Positions 1 to 5,737 of a DNA stretch of 5,737 nt are shown piece by piece. The stretch's first letter is position 1. Each line of letters starts with the position of its first letter. Source of the DNA: an uncultured Sphingomonadales bacterium. GTDB taxonomy: Bacteria > Pseudomonadota > Alphaproteobacteria > Sphingomonadales > Sphingomonadaceae. The stretch lies in NCBI GenBank assembly GCA_903893935.1, contig CAITOD010000231.1, positions 1 through 5,737 on the forward strand, read 5' to 3'. The notes below the pieces were generated by a model. The model saw only the letters and a program-made list of their open reading frames with translations. It did no database searches and was not told the origin of the DNA. A program made the position numbers and the translations under genes.

Positions 1-153
1 CCAGAGTTGGCGGCAGCGGGGCGGCCGACCAGACCTGATGCGCCCCACCTGGCTGTGATAGGGACAGGCCAACAAGGCAGGACTGACGACCGGTCCTGCA
101 AGAACGATGGCGACTATGGCGACAAGCAAAGTCTTGACGGTGGCGCTCTTCAT
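1..153 (-). CDS. Small putative exported protein or lipoprotein, partial (C-terminus beyond window)
   Basis: I do not recognise this protein. The frame is open from an ATG at 153 to the window edge (51 codons, no stop). The N-terminus looks like an export signal: Lys2 and Lys7, then a hydrophobic core over about residues 9-19 ([11 protein letters not shown]), then small and helix-breaking residues. The sequence PALLAC places Cys30 after a permissible lipobox, so a lipoprotein is possible; cleavage by signal peptidase I after Ala29 is the alternative. Residues 31-51 are polar and basic, with a second Cys at 47. A good ribosome binding site (GAGGGG, 163-158) lies 4 bases before the ATG. The ORF starts 28 bp after the etfA stop with no terminator between, so it may be read through from etfBA. 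About 70% of third positions are G or C, a modest value for this GC-rich DNA, and the visible part is short, so a chance ORF cannot be excluded. Confidence 0.45.
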   Translation of the reverse strand, partial: MKSATVKTLLVAIVAIVLAGPVVSPALLACPYHSQVGRIRSGRPPRCRQLW

Positions 154-181
154 GGTGCCCCTCACAGTTGCCCGGCAGGAC

Positions 182-1114
182 TTACAGCTTGCCGGCCAGT
201 TCGGGCACCGCGGTGAACAGGTCCGCCACCAGCCCCAGGTCGGCGACCTGGAAAATCGGCGCGTCTTCGTCCTTGTTGATGGCGATGATGGTCTTGCTGT
301 CCTTCATCCCCGCAAGGTGCTGGATTGCGCCCGAAATACCCACGGCGACGTAGATTTCCGGCGCGACAATCTTGCCGGTCTGGCCGACCTGGTAATCGTT
401 GGGCACATAGCCCGCGTCGACCGCCGCACGGCTGGCGCCGATCGCGGCACCCAGCTTGTCCGCCAGCGGCGTGATCGTGGCGGCAAACGTGTCGGCATCC
501 TTGAGCGCGCGACCGCCCGAGACGATGATTTTGGCGCTGGTCAGTTCGGGGCGTTCGAGCTTGGCGATTTCCGAGCCGAGATAAGTCGACAGGCCCGCAT
601 CCGTGCCCGCCGCGACTACTTCGACCGGGGCGCTGCCGCCGGTGGCAGCGGCTTTGGCAAAGGCGGTGCCGCGCACGGTGATCACCAGCTTGGCATCGCT
701 CGATTCGACCGTGGCGATGGCGTTGCCGGCGTAAATCGGCCGGGTGAACGTCTTGGGCCCTTCGACCGACAGGATGTCGGACACTTGCGCGACATCAACC
801 AGCGCGGCGACGCGCGGCGCGACATTCTTGCCGGTGGTGGTGGCGGGTGCCACAAACGCATCGTGACTGGCCAGCAGCCCGGCGATCAGCGGGGCGACGT
901 TTTCAGCCAGCGCATGCGCGTAGATCGCGTCATCCGCCTTGAGCACTTTGGCCACGCCTTCGATCTGCGCGGCTTCGACAGCCACGGCATCGATGCCCGA
1001 GCCTGCCACCAGCGCGGTCACTTCGCCCAGTTGCGTGCCGGCGGTGACGGCCGAAAGCGTGGCGTCCTTGACGGTCGAACCGTCGTGTTCGACCCAAACC
1101 AGAACTTTGGTCAT
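182..1114 (-). CDS. etfA: Electron transfer flavoprotein alpha subunit
   Basis: This is the FAD-carrying subunit of the soluble ETF heterodimer, which takes electrons from acyl-CoA dehydrogenases and delivers them to ETF:quinone oxidoreductase at the membrane. It has 310 residues, the usual bacterial length. Residues 1 to about 190 form the alpha/beta N-terminal domain that packs on EtfB. Residues from about 190 to 310 are the FAD domain, with SGGR at 199-202, GASR at 226-229, QTG at 245-247, the ETF-alpha signature [19 protein letters not shown] at 255-273, and NKDEDAPIF at 280-288. Arg229, Thr246 and His266 align with flavin-contacting Arg249, Thr266 and His286 of human ETF, at a constant offset of 20. 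I chose the ATG at 1114: it gives the canonical start [10 protein letters not shown], has a GGGAG site 9 bases upstream, and lies one base after the etfB stop. An in-frame ATG at 1162 would add 16 residues inside etfB and is unlikely. The tight spacing implies translational coupling with etfB. Confidence 0.97.
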   Translation of the reverse strand: MTKVLVWVEHDGSTVKDATLSAVTAGTQLGEVTALVAGSGIDAVAVEAAQIEGVAKVLKADDAIYAHALAENVAPLIAGLLASHDAFVAPATTTGKNVAPRVAALVDVAQVSDILSVEGPKTFTRPIYAGNAIATVESSDAKLVITVRGTAFAKAAATGGSAPVEVVAAGTDAGLSTYLGSEIAKLERPELTSAKIIVSGGRALKDADTFAATITPLADKLGAAIGASRAAVDAGYVPNDYQVGQTGKIVAPEIYVAVGISGAIQHLAGMKDSKTIIAINKDEDAPIFQVADLGLVADLFTAVPELAGKL

Positions 1115-1115
1115 G

Positions 1116-1862
1116 TCAGGCGACTCCCATTTCCTTGAGCTTGGCGACCAGCGCATCGACATCGGCCACTTTGATCCCCGCGCTGCGCACCGGCGGCTCG
1201 CCGACTTTGAGCGTTTTGAGGCGCGGCGTGGTGTCCACGCCGTAATCGGCCGGGGTTTTGGTGGCGAGCGGCTTCGACTTGGCCTTCATGATGTTGGGAA
1301 GGCTCGCATAGCGCGGCTCGTTGAGGCGAAGATCGGCAGTGATCACCGCGGGCAGCGGCAAACGGACGGTTTCAAGCCCGCCATCGACTTCGCGCTTGAC
1401 CGTGACATGATCGCCTTCAACGCTGATTTCGTTGGCAAAGGTACCCTGACCGCGACCCAGCAGCGCGGCGATCATCTGGCCGGTCTGGTTGCTGTCGTCG
1501 TCGATTGCCTGCTTGCCGGTGATGATCAGCCCGGGCTGCTCTTCATCGGCAATCGCCTTGATGATCTTGGCCACCGCGAGCGGTTCGACTTCATCGTCGG
1601 TCGAAACCAGAATGGCGCGATCCGCACCCATCGCCAGCGCGGTGCGCAGCGTTTCCTGCGCTTTGGCCGGACCGACCGAAACCACCAGCACCTCGGTGAC
1701 CGCGCCCTTTTCGCGCAACCGCAGCGCTTCTTCGACGGCGATTTCGTCGAACGGGTTCATGCTCATTTTGACATTGGCAAGGTCGACACCCGTGCCATCC
1801 GCCTTGACCCGCGGTTTCACGTTGTAATCGATCACCCGCTTTACCGTGACCAGCGCTTTCAT
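1116..1862 (-). CDS. etfB: Electron transfer flavoprotein beta subunit
   Basis: This subunit binds the structural AMP of ETF and carries the loop that docks onto partner dehydrogenases. Its 248 residues are normal for the family. Diagnostic features are the N-terminus [14 protein letters not shown], the segment [17 protein letters not shown] at 35-51, the nucleotide-binding region [16 protein letters not shown] at 114-129, and the ETF-beta signature running from Val155 through [14 protein letters not shown] to about 186. The dehydrogenase recognition loop [15 protein letters not shown] spans 181-195; Leu188 aligns with the leucine of the human loop that inserts into acyl-CoA dehydrogenases. 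The ATG at 1862 matches the family N-terminus. Its ribosome binding site is weak: AAAGG at 1879-1875 lies 12 bases away. It is the first gene of an etfB-etfA pair, and its 188-bp upstream gap contains a candidate promoter and operator. It could belong to a transcript separate from the upstream carboxylase gene. The cofactor regions look intact. Confidence 0.97.
   Translation of the reverse strand: MKALVTVKRVIDYNVKPRVKADGTGVDLANVKMSMNPFDEIAVEEALRLREKGAVTEVLVVSVGPAKAQETLRTALAMGADRAILVSTDDEVEPLAVAKIIKAIADEEQPGLIITGKQAIDDDSNQTGQMIAALLGRGQGTFANEISVEGDHVTVKREVDGGLETVRLPLPAVITADLRLNEPRYASLPNIMKAKSKPLATKTPADYGVDTTPRLKTLKVGEPPVRSAGIKVADVDALVAKLKEMGVA
1124..1128 (-). promoter_or_regulatory. Ribosome binding site of etfA, inside the end of etfB
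   Basis: On the minus strand GGGAG (1128-1124) lies 9 bases before the ATG at 1114 and within the last codons of etfB. It supports the 1114 start over the in-frame ATG at 1162, and suggests ribosomes finishing etfB reinitiate on etfA. Confidence 0.7.
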
Positions 1863-1895
1863 GGCAATTTTACGCCTTTCGTTCGTGATGGCTGC

Positions 1896-1924
1896 GCTCT
1901 AATTTGCGCTTACGTAAACGTCAA
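1896..1924 (-). promoter_or_regulatory. Candidate promoter and LiuR-like operator of etfBA
   Basis: On the minus strand, positions 1924-1909 read TTGACGTTTACGTAAG. This is an imperfect palindrome with two ACGT cores separated by TT, containing the exact 8-bp palindrome TTACGTAA at 1917-1910. Its first six bases, TTGACG (1924-1919), fit a sigma-70 -35 box at 5 of 6 positions. A poor -10 candidate, TAGAGC (1901-1896), follows at a 17-bp spacing. The site sits 47-62 bases before the etfB ATG. As I recall, the MerR-family regulator LiuR of branched-chain amino acid catabolism binds sites built on paired ACGT cores, and its proteobacterial regulons include acyl-CoA dehydrogenase and ETF genes. The palindrome is seen directly; its assignment to LiuR is inference from memory. 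A different regulator of acyl-CoA metabolism could equally use it. Confidence 0.45.
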
Positions 1925-1972
1925 CCTGCGAATGGGGGCAACAGCCGCCCGGAACCACTCCCCACTCCCAAC

Positions 1973-2050
1973 CGTCACCGCGGGCTTGACCCGGGGTCCC
2001 GCTTGCTTGTCCGTGGTGACGAATCTGCCAAGACAGCAAGTGTCGGACCC
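1973..2050. repeat. Decayed copy of the alphaproteobacterial palindromic repeat, abutting the pccA stop
   Basis: Positions 1973-2003 match the repeat arms found at 4105-4188: 30 of 31 bases agree with the reverse complement of 4158-4188, and 28 of 31 with 4105-4135. Beyond the arm, the sequence at 2027-2050 (TGCCAAGACAGC, then GGACCC) still resembles the centre and inner right arm of the intact copy. The outer right arm is missing: the match ends at 2050, exactly where the pccA stop codon begins at 2053-2051. Residual pairing remains between GGGTCC at 1995-2000 and GGACCC at 2045-2050, and between CGTCACC (1973-1979) and GGTGACG (2015-2021). There is no T-tract, so I do not call it a terminator. 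The rest of the gap (1925-1972) shows only a short GGGAGTG tandem on the minus strand. Confidence 0.8.
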
Positions 2051-4072
2051 TCATTCCATTTCCAGGATAATCGCATCGACCGCAAGGCTCTCGCCCGCGC
2101 GCGCGTTCACGCGCTTGACGGTGCCCGCTTTTTCAGCGCGCAGGATGTTTTCCATTTTCATCGCTTCGACCACCGCCAGCGGCTGCCCGGCTTCGACCTG
2201 CGCACCTTCCTCGACATGCAGCGCGACCAGCAGCCCGGGCATCGGGCAGATCAGGAACTTCGACAAGTCGGGCGCGACCTTCTCGATCATGTGCGCGGTG
2301 AGCGGGGCCACGCGCAATGGCAGCACATCGGCGCGGTGGATGCAGCCGCGCGTGGTCAGCCGGAATCCGCTGCGCAAAGCTTCGACTTTCACCGTCAGCG
2401 CTTCGCCATCCACTTCGGCATGCACCAGCCGGTCGCCCGGCGTGTATTCCATGTCGAGCGCGATCTCGACCCCGTCGACCGTGACCAGATCGGCCTCGAG
2501 CGACACTTCATAGCCTTGCATGTCGAGCCGCACCGCCCAGTCGGCAGGCGGTTCGAGCCGGTCGCCCAGTTGCCCGTCAACGCGCCGTGCGCGATCGGCA
2601 CGCGCGGTGGCGAGGAACCCGGCGATTGCGGCAAGATTGCGCAGAAGGGCCTCGGAAGCAGGTGCACCGTGGAAACCTTGCGGGTATTCCTCGGCGATAA
2701 ACCCGGTGGTCAGCGCGCCGCTCAAAAAGCGCGGATGCTGCATGATCGCGCTCACGAAATCGATGTTGTGCCCCAGCCCTTCGATCTCGAACGCATCGAG
2801 TGCGGCGACTTGCTTTGCGGCAGCCGCTTCGCGCGTCGGCGCCCAGGTCACCAGTTTGGCAATCATCGGGTCGTAGAACATCGACACTTCGCCGCCTTCG
2901 TAGACGCCGTCATCGATGCGCACCCCGTCAAGCCCGCGCCGGCCATTGGCGCTGCCGTCATCTTCCCAGCCGGGCACCGGCGGCTGATAGCGCACCAGCC
3001 GGCCGGTCGAAGGCAGGAAGCCGCGATAGGGATCTTCGGCATAGACGCGGTTTTCGATCGCCCAGCCGTCGATGCCGATTGCGTCTTGCGTGAACGCCAG
3101 TTTTTCGCCCGCCGCCACGCGGATCATCTGCTCGACCAGATCGATGCCGGTGATCGCCTCGGTCACCGGGTGTTCGACCTGGAGCCGCGTGTTCATTTCG
3201 AGGAAATAGAAGCTCTGCCCGGTCGGGTCTGCGCCCGACACGATCAGTTCGACCGTGCCGGCCGAATAATAGCCGACCGCGCGCGCGAGCGCCACGCACT
3301 GCTCGCCCATCGCGCGGCGCATGTCCGGCGTGACGAAGGGCGAAGGCGCTTCTTCGACCACTTTCTGGTGGCGGCGCTGGATCGAGCATTCGCGTTCGTT
3401 GAGATAGAGGATCGTGCCGTGCTGATCGCCGAGGATCTGGATTTCGATATGGCGCGGGTTGAGAATGAATTTCTCGATGAACACGCGATCGTCGCCGAAC
3501 GAATTGAGCCCTTCGCGTTTGACCGCCGGAAACCCTTCGCGCACGTCGGCTTCGCTATGCGCCAGCCGCATGCCTTTGCCGCCGCCGCCGGCCGAAGCTT
3601 TCATCATCACCGGATAGCCGATTTCATCGGCGATGCGCACGGCATGGTCGGTGTCTTCGATTTCGCCGACAAAGCCCGGCACGACATTGACGCCCGCGGC
3701 TTTGGCGAGCTTTTTCGATTCGATCTTGTCGCCCATCGCGGCAATCGCGCCCACCGGCGGGCCGATGAACGCGATCCCCGCTTCGGCCAAAGCTTGCGCA
3801 AAGCTGGTGCGTTCGGACAGGAAGCCATAGCCCGGATGCACCGCCTCGGCGCCGGTCGCCTTGCACGCTGCGATGATCTTGTCGGCGATCAGGTACGACT
3901 GCGCGGCCGGCGACGGCCCGATATGCACCGCTTCGTCGGCCATGCGCACAAACGGCGCGCGCGCATCGGCGTCGGAATAGACTGCGACAGTGGCAATACC
4001 CATCCGGCGCGCGGTCTTGATCACACGACAGGCAATTTCGCCGCGGTTGGCGATGAGGATTTTCTTGAACAT
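2051..4072 (-). CDS. pccA: Propionyl-CoA carboxylase alpha subunit (biotin carboxylase and biotin carrier)
   Basis: This subunit uses ATP and bicarbonate to carboxylate its own biotin; the beta subunit (not in this window) then moves the CO2 to propionyl-CoA, giving methylmalonyl-CoA. It has 673 residues. The biotin carboxylase N-domain (1 to about 112) has FKKILIANRGEIACRV and HPGYGFLSE at 79-87. The ATP-grasp domain has Lys116, Lys158, the loop GGGGKGM at 162-168, His208, Glu275, and EMNTRLQVEHP at 292-302, where Glu292, Asn294 and Arg296 align with catalytic residues of E. coli AccC. Arg342 in ENRVYAEDP continues this set. A linker/BT region, about 455-600, mediates alpha-beta contact in PCC. 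The biotinyl domain has PMPG at 610-613 and EAMKMEN at 636-642, with Lys639 the biotin site. I chose the ATG at 4072, giving MFKKILIANRGEIA. An in-frame GTG at 4087, with AAGGG upstream, would add five residues and is possible. The mutase neighbour favours propionyl-CoA over other acyl-CoA substrates such as 3-methylcrotonyl-CoA. Confidence 0.94.
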   Translation of the reverse strand: MFKKILIANRGEIACRVIKTARRMGIATVAVYSDADARAPFVRMADEAVHIGPSPAAQSYLIADKIIAACKATGAEAVHPGYGFLSERTSFAQALAEAGIAFIGPPVGAIAAMGDKIESKKLAKAAGVNVVPGFVGEIEDTDHAVRIADEIGYPVMMKASAGGGGKGMRLAHSEADVREGFPAVKREGLNSFGDDRVFIEKFILNPRHIEIQILGDQHGTILYLNERECSIQRRHQKVVEEAPSPFVTPDMRRAMGEQCVALARAVGYYSAGTVELIVSGADPTGQSFYFLEMNTRLQVEHPVTEAITGIDLVEQMIRVAAGEKLAFTQDAIGIDGWAIENRVYAEDPYRGFLPSTGRLVRYQPPVPGWEDDGSANGRRGLDGVRIDDGVYEGGEVSMFYDPMIAKLVTWAPTREAAAAKQVAALDAFEIEGLGHNIDFVSAIMQHPRFLSGALTTGFIAEEYPQGFHGAPASEALLRNLAAIAGFLATARADRARRVDGQLGDRLEPPADWAVRLDMQGYEVSLEADLVTVDGVEIALDMEYTPGDRLVHAEVDGEALTVKVEALRSGFRLTTRGCIHRADVLPLRVAPLTAHMIEKVAPDLSKFLICPMPGLLVALHVEEGAQVEAGQPLAVVEAMKMENILRAEKAGTVKRVNARAGESLAVDAIILEME

Positions 4073-4104
4073 CAAACTCTCTTTCACTGCGCGCGCCCTT
4101 GTTT

Positions 4105-4188
4105 CGTCACCCCGGGTTTGACCCGGGGTACCGCTTGCTGGCGAGTTTGCCCAAGGCAGCGGGACCCCGGGTCAAGCCCGGGGTGACG
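4105..4188. repeat. Intact GC-rich palindromic intergenic repeat (REP-like)
   Basis: Two 31-bp arms, 4105-4135 and 4158-4188, are inverted relative to each other and agree at 29 of 31 bases around a 22-base centre. Each arm is also a hairpin: 4110-4117 pairs perfectly with 4121-4128 (CCCCGGGT, loop TTG, ACCCGGGG), and 4165-4171 pairs with 4177-4183. The element nearly fills the gap between the mutase stop at 4217 and the pccA start at 4072. Sequences of this kind, giving HPGLDPGS-like spurious peptides, are recalled as widespread between genes in Sphingomonadales and related alphaproteobacteria. There is no T-tract for a classical terminator. It could stabilise or limit mRNA between the two genes, but that is inference. 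Confidence 0.88.
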
Positions 4189-4216
4189 AGGGAGGCGTTG
4201 GCGCGATGGCCGCATG

Positions 4217-5737
4217 TTATTCCGCCGCATCCAGCGCGTCGTCCGCCGGCGGCATGTTGTGGCCGAGCAGACGCAGCATGTCGGCGGCGCATTCGACCAC
4301 GTTCGATCCGGGGCCATAGATGCCATGCACCCCGGCTTCGCGGAGGAATTCGTAATCCTGCGGCGGGATCACCCCGCCCGCGACGACTTTGATATCGCTG
4401 CGCCCGGCAGCGCGCAGCCGCGCGATCAGTTCGGGGATCAGCGTCTTGTGCCCGGCGGCAAGCGACGAAGCGCCCACCGCATCGACATCGGTTTCAAGCG
4501 CCAGCCTGGCCGCCTCTTCGGGCGTCTGGAACAGCGGCCCGCTGGTCACATCGAAGCCCATGTCGCCAAACGCGCTGGCGATCACATTGGCGCCGCGATC
4601 GTGCCCATCCTGGCCCATCTTGGCGACCAGCACGCGCGGGGCCCGGCCCAGCCGACGGCTTACCGCATCCACGCCATCGAGCACTTGCTGATAGCGGCTG
4701 TCGCCCGCATAAGCGGCGCCATACACGCCTTTGACCGGGGTCGGGAACGTGCCGTGGCGGCCGAACACCGCTTCCATCGCGTCGGAAATCTCGCCCAGCG
4801 TGGCCCTCGCACGCGCCGCTTCGACCGCCAGTTCGAGGAGATTGCCGCTGCCTTTCGCGCCTTCGGTGAGCGCTGCCAGCGCGGCGCGGCAGCGCGCCTC
4901 GTCGCGCGTTTCGCGCACCTGCTTCAGCCGGGCGATCTGGCCTTCGCGCACGGCGTGGTTGTCGATATCGAGCGTTTCCAACTGGTCTTCGCTGGCGCGG
5001 CGGTATTTGTTCACCCCCACGATTACGTCTTCGCCACGATCGACGCGCGCTTGCCGTGCGGCGGCGGCTTCCTCGATCATGGCTTTGGGCCAGCCGCTCG
5101 CAACCGCTTTGGCCATGCCGCCTTCGGCTTCGACGCGTTCGATGATCGCCCAGGCGGCATCGACCAGCTGCTGCGTCAGTGCTTCGATGTAGTACGACCC
5201 GCCGAGCGGATCGACCACGTTGCACATGCCGGTTTCTTCCTGGATCACGATCTGCGTGTTGCGCGCGATCCGCGCGGAAAAATCGGTCGGCAGCGCGATC
5301 GCCTCATCCAGCGCATTGGTGTGCAGCGACTGCGTGCCGCCGAGCATCGCGGCCATCGCCTCGATCGTGGTGCGGATCACATTGTTGTAGGGGTCCTGTT
5401 CCTGCAACGACACGCCCGAAGTCTGGCAATGCGTGCGCAGCATCTTGCTGCGTTCGTCTTGCGCACCCAGCCTGGTCATCACCCGGTGCCACAGCACGCG
5501 CGCGGCGCGCAGCTTGGCCACTTCCATGAAGAAATTCATTCCGATGCCGAAGAAGAAGCTGAGCCGCGGCGCGAAATCGTCCAGATCCAGATTCCGTCCC
5601 ATCGCGGCGCGCGCATAGGCCGTGCCGTCGGCCAGGGTAAAGCCCAACTCCTGCACCGCGGTCGCGCCGGCTTCATGCATGTGATAGCCGCTGATGGAAA
5701 TGGAATTGAAGCGCGGCATCCGAGCCGTGGCGAAGGC
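4217..5737 (-). CDS. scpA: Methylmalonyl-CoA mutase, large catalytic subunit (N-terminus beyond window)
   Basis: This adenosylcobalamin enzyme interconverts (R)-methylmalonyl-CoA and succinyl-CoA, the last step feeding propionyl-CoA carbon into the TCA cycle. Also named mutB or bhbA in other organisms. The frame is open to the window edge, giving 506 residues; about 200-250 N-terminal residues are missing against a usual 710-750. Numbering from the internal Met at 5719, the TIM-barrel part has [16 protein letters not shown] at 4-19, where Tyr12 and His13 match active-site Tyr243 and His244 of the Propionibacterium enzyme. It continues with [21 protein letters not shown] at 49-69 (no more than the usual variation), RTHCQTSG at 95-102 and DPYNN at 109-113. 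The B12 domain, about 360-490, has [10 protein letters not shown] at 367-376; Lys367, Asp371 and His373 match Lys604, Asp608 and the cobalt-ligating His610. SSL at 418-420 and GG at 448-449 complete the base-off/His-on motif. The catalytic residues visible are all present. It precedes pccA by 144 bp on the same strand, as expected for a propionate pathway operon. Confidence 0.96.
   Translation of the reverse strand, partial: AFATARMPRFNSISISGYHMHEAGATAVQELGFTLADGTAYARAAMGRNLDLDDFAPRLSFFFGIGMNFFMEVAKLRAARVLWHRVMTRLGAQDERSKMLRTHCQTSGVSLQEQDPYNNVIRTTIEAMAAMLGGTQSLHTNALDEAIALPTDFSARIARNTQIVIQEETGMCNVVDPLGGSYYIEALTQQLVDAAWAIIERVEAEGGMAKAVASGWPKAMIEEAAAARQARVDRGEDVIVGVNKYRRASEDQLETLDIDNHAVREGQIARLKQVRETRDEARCRAALAALTEGAKGSGNLLELAVEAARARATLGEISDAMEAVFGRHGTFPTPVKGVYGAAYAGDSRYQQVLDGVDAVSRRLGRAPRVLVAKMGQDGHDRGANVIASAFGDMGFDVTSGPLFQTPEEAARLALETDVDAVGASSLAAGHKTLIPELIARLRAAGRSDIKVVAGGVIPPQDYEFLREAGVHGIYGPGSNVVECAADMLRLLGHNMPPADDALDAAE

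Noticed and set aside
172..195. Possible terminator hairpin at the etfA stop (CCGGCA at 172-177 with TGCCGG at 190-195)
   Set aside because: Only six perfect base pairs around a 12-base loop, overlapping the etfA stop codon, with no following T-tract.
7..216. A 69-codon plus-strand frame at the left edge that could be the end of a convergent gene
   Set aside because: Its sequence has no recognisable features and overlaps the etfA 3' end; the opposite strand has a better case with a ribosome binding site and signal-like N-terminus. The short visible stretch prevents certainty.
107..1138. A 343-codon plus-strand frame opposite etfA
   Set aside because: It is fully antisense to etfA, with repetitive Gly/Arg/Asp composition and no domain or credible ribosome binding site.
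939..2513. A 524-codon open frame on the plus strand across etfA, etfB and part of pccA
   Set aside because: It crosses three well-supported genes on the other strand and has no recognisable domain; the Ser/Ala/Thr/Arg-rich stretches are typical of an antisense frame in high-GC DNA.
1904..4186. A 760-codon open frame on the plus strand covering all of pccA
   Set aside because: It is antisense to a gene with complete catalytic motifs, is very rich in Arg, His, Asp and Phe as expected from mirrored GC-rich codons, and its ends run through the palindromic repeats. It is a shadow frame.
4217..5719. Reading the mutase as a complete 500-residue protein starting at the ATG at 5719
   Set aside because: The frame continues upstream without a stop to the window edge, and the family needs about 200 further residues, including the rest of the TIM barrel. 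The Met at 5719 is internal.

Overview
This high-GC window carries a run of genes that are all on the minus strand. It looks like an alphaproteobacterial chromosome, most likely from the Sphingomonadales. The protein sequences fit that group, and so do the GC-rich palindromic repeats that read as HPGLDPGS- or VTPGLTRG-like peptides when translated. The assignment to an order is inference; the gene identities are read directly from strongly conserved motifs.

In transcription order (right to left), 5737-4217 is the 3' two thirds of a B12-dependent methylmalonyl-CoA mutase large subunit, cut by the window edge. Next is a 144-bp gap holding an intact palindromic repeat. Positions 4072-2051 encode the biotin-carrying alpha subunit of propionyl-CoA carboxylase. 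A 188-bp gap follows, with a second, decayed copy of the repeat and a candidate promoter/operator. Positions 1862-1116 and 1114-182 are etfB and etfA, separated by a single base. The left end (153-1) holds the start of an unrecognised small ORF with a signal-peptide-like N-terminus, running off the window.

The genes form one metabolic theme. Propionyl-CoA from valine, isoleucine, methionine, odd-chain fatty acids or sterol side chains is carboxylated by PccA with its PccB partner, which is not in this window. After epimerisation (epimerase not in this window), the mutase converts methylmalonyl-CoA to succinyl-CoA. ETF takes electrons from the acyl-CoA dehydrogenases acting upstream in the same catabolism and passes them to ETF:quinone oxidoreductase. 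The etfBA promoter region has a TTGAC/ACGT-type imperfect palindrome resembling what I recall of LiuR sites, which would fit shared control of branched-chain amino acid catabolism.

There is no CRISPR array, RNA gene, insertion sequence, prophage or defence system visible here. I do not see a previously undescribed system. The points worth a second look are the operator, the two repeat copies and the small exported-protein ORF.
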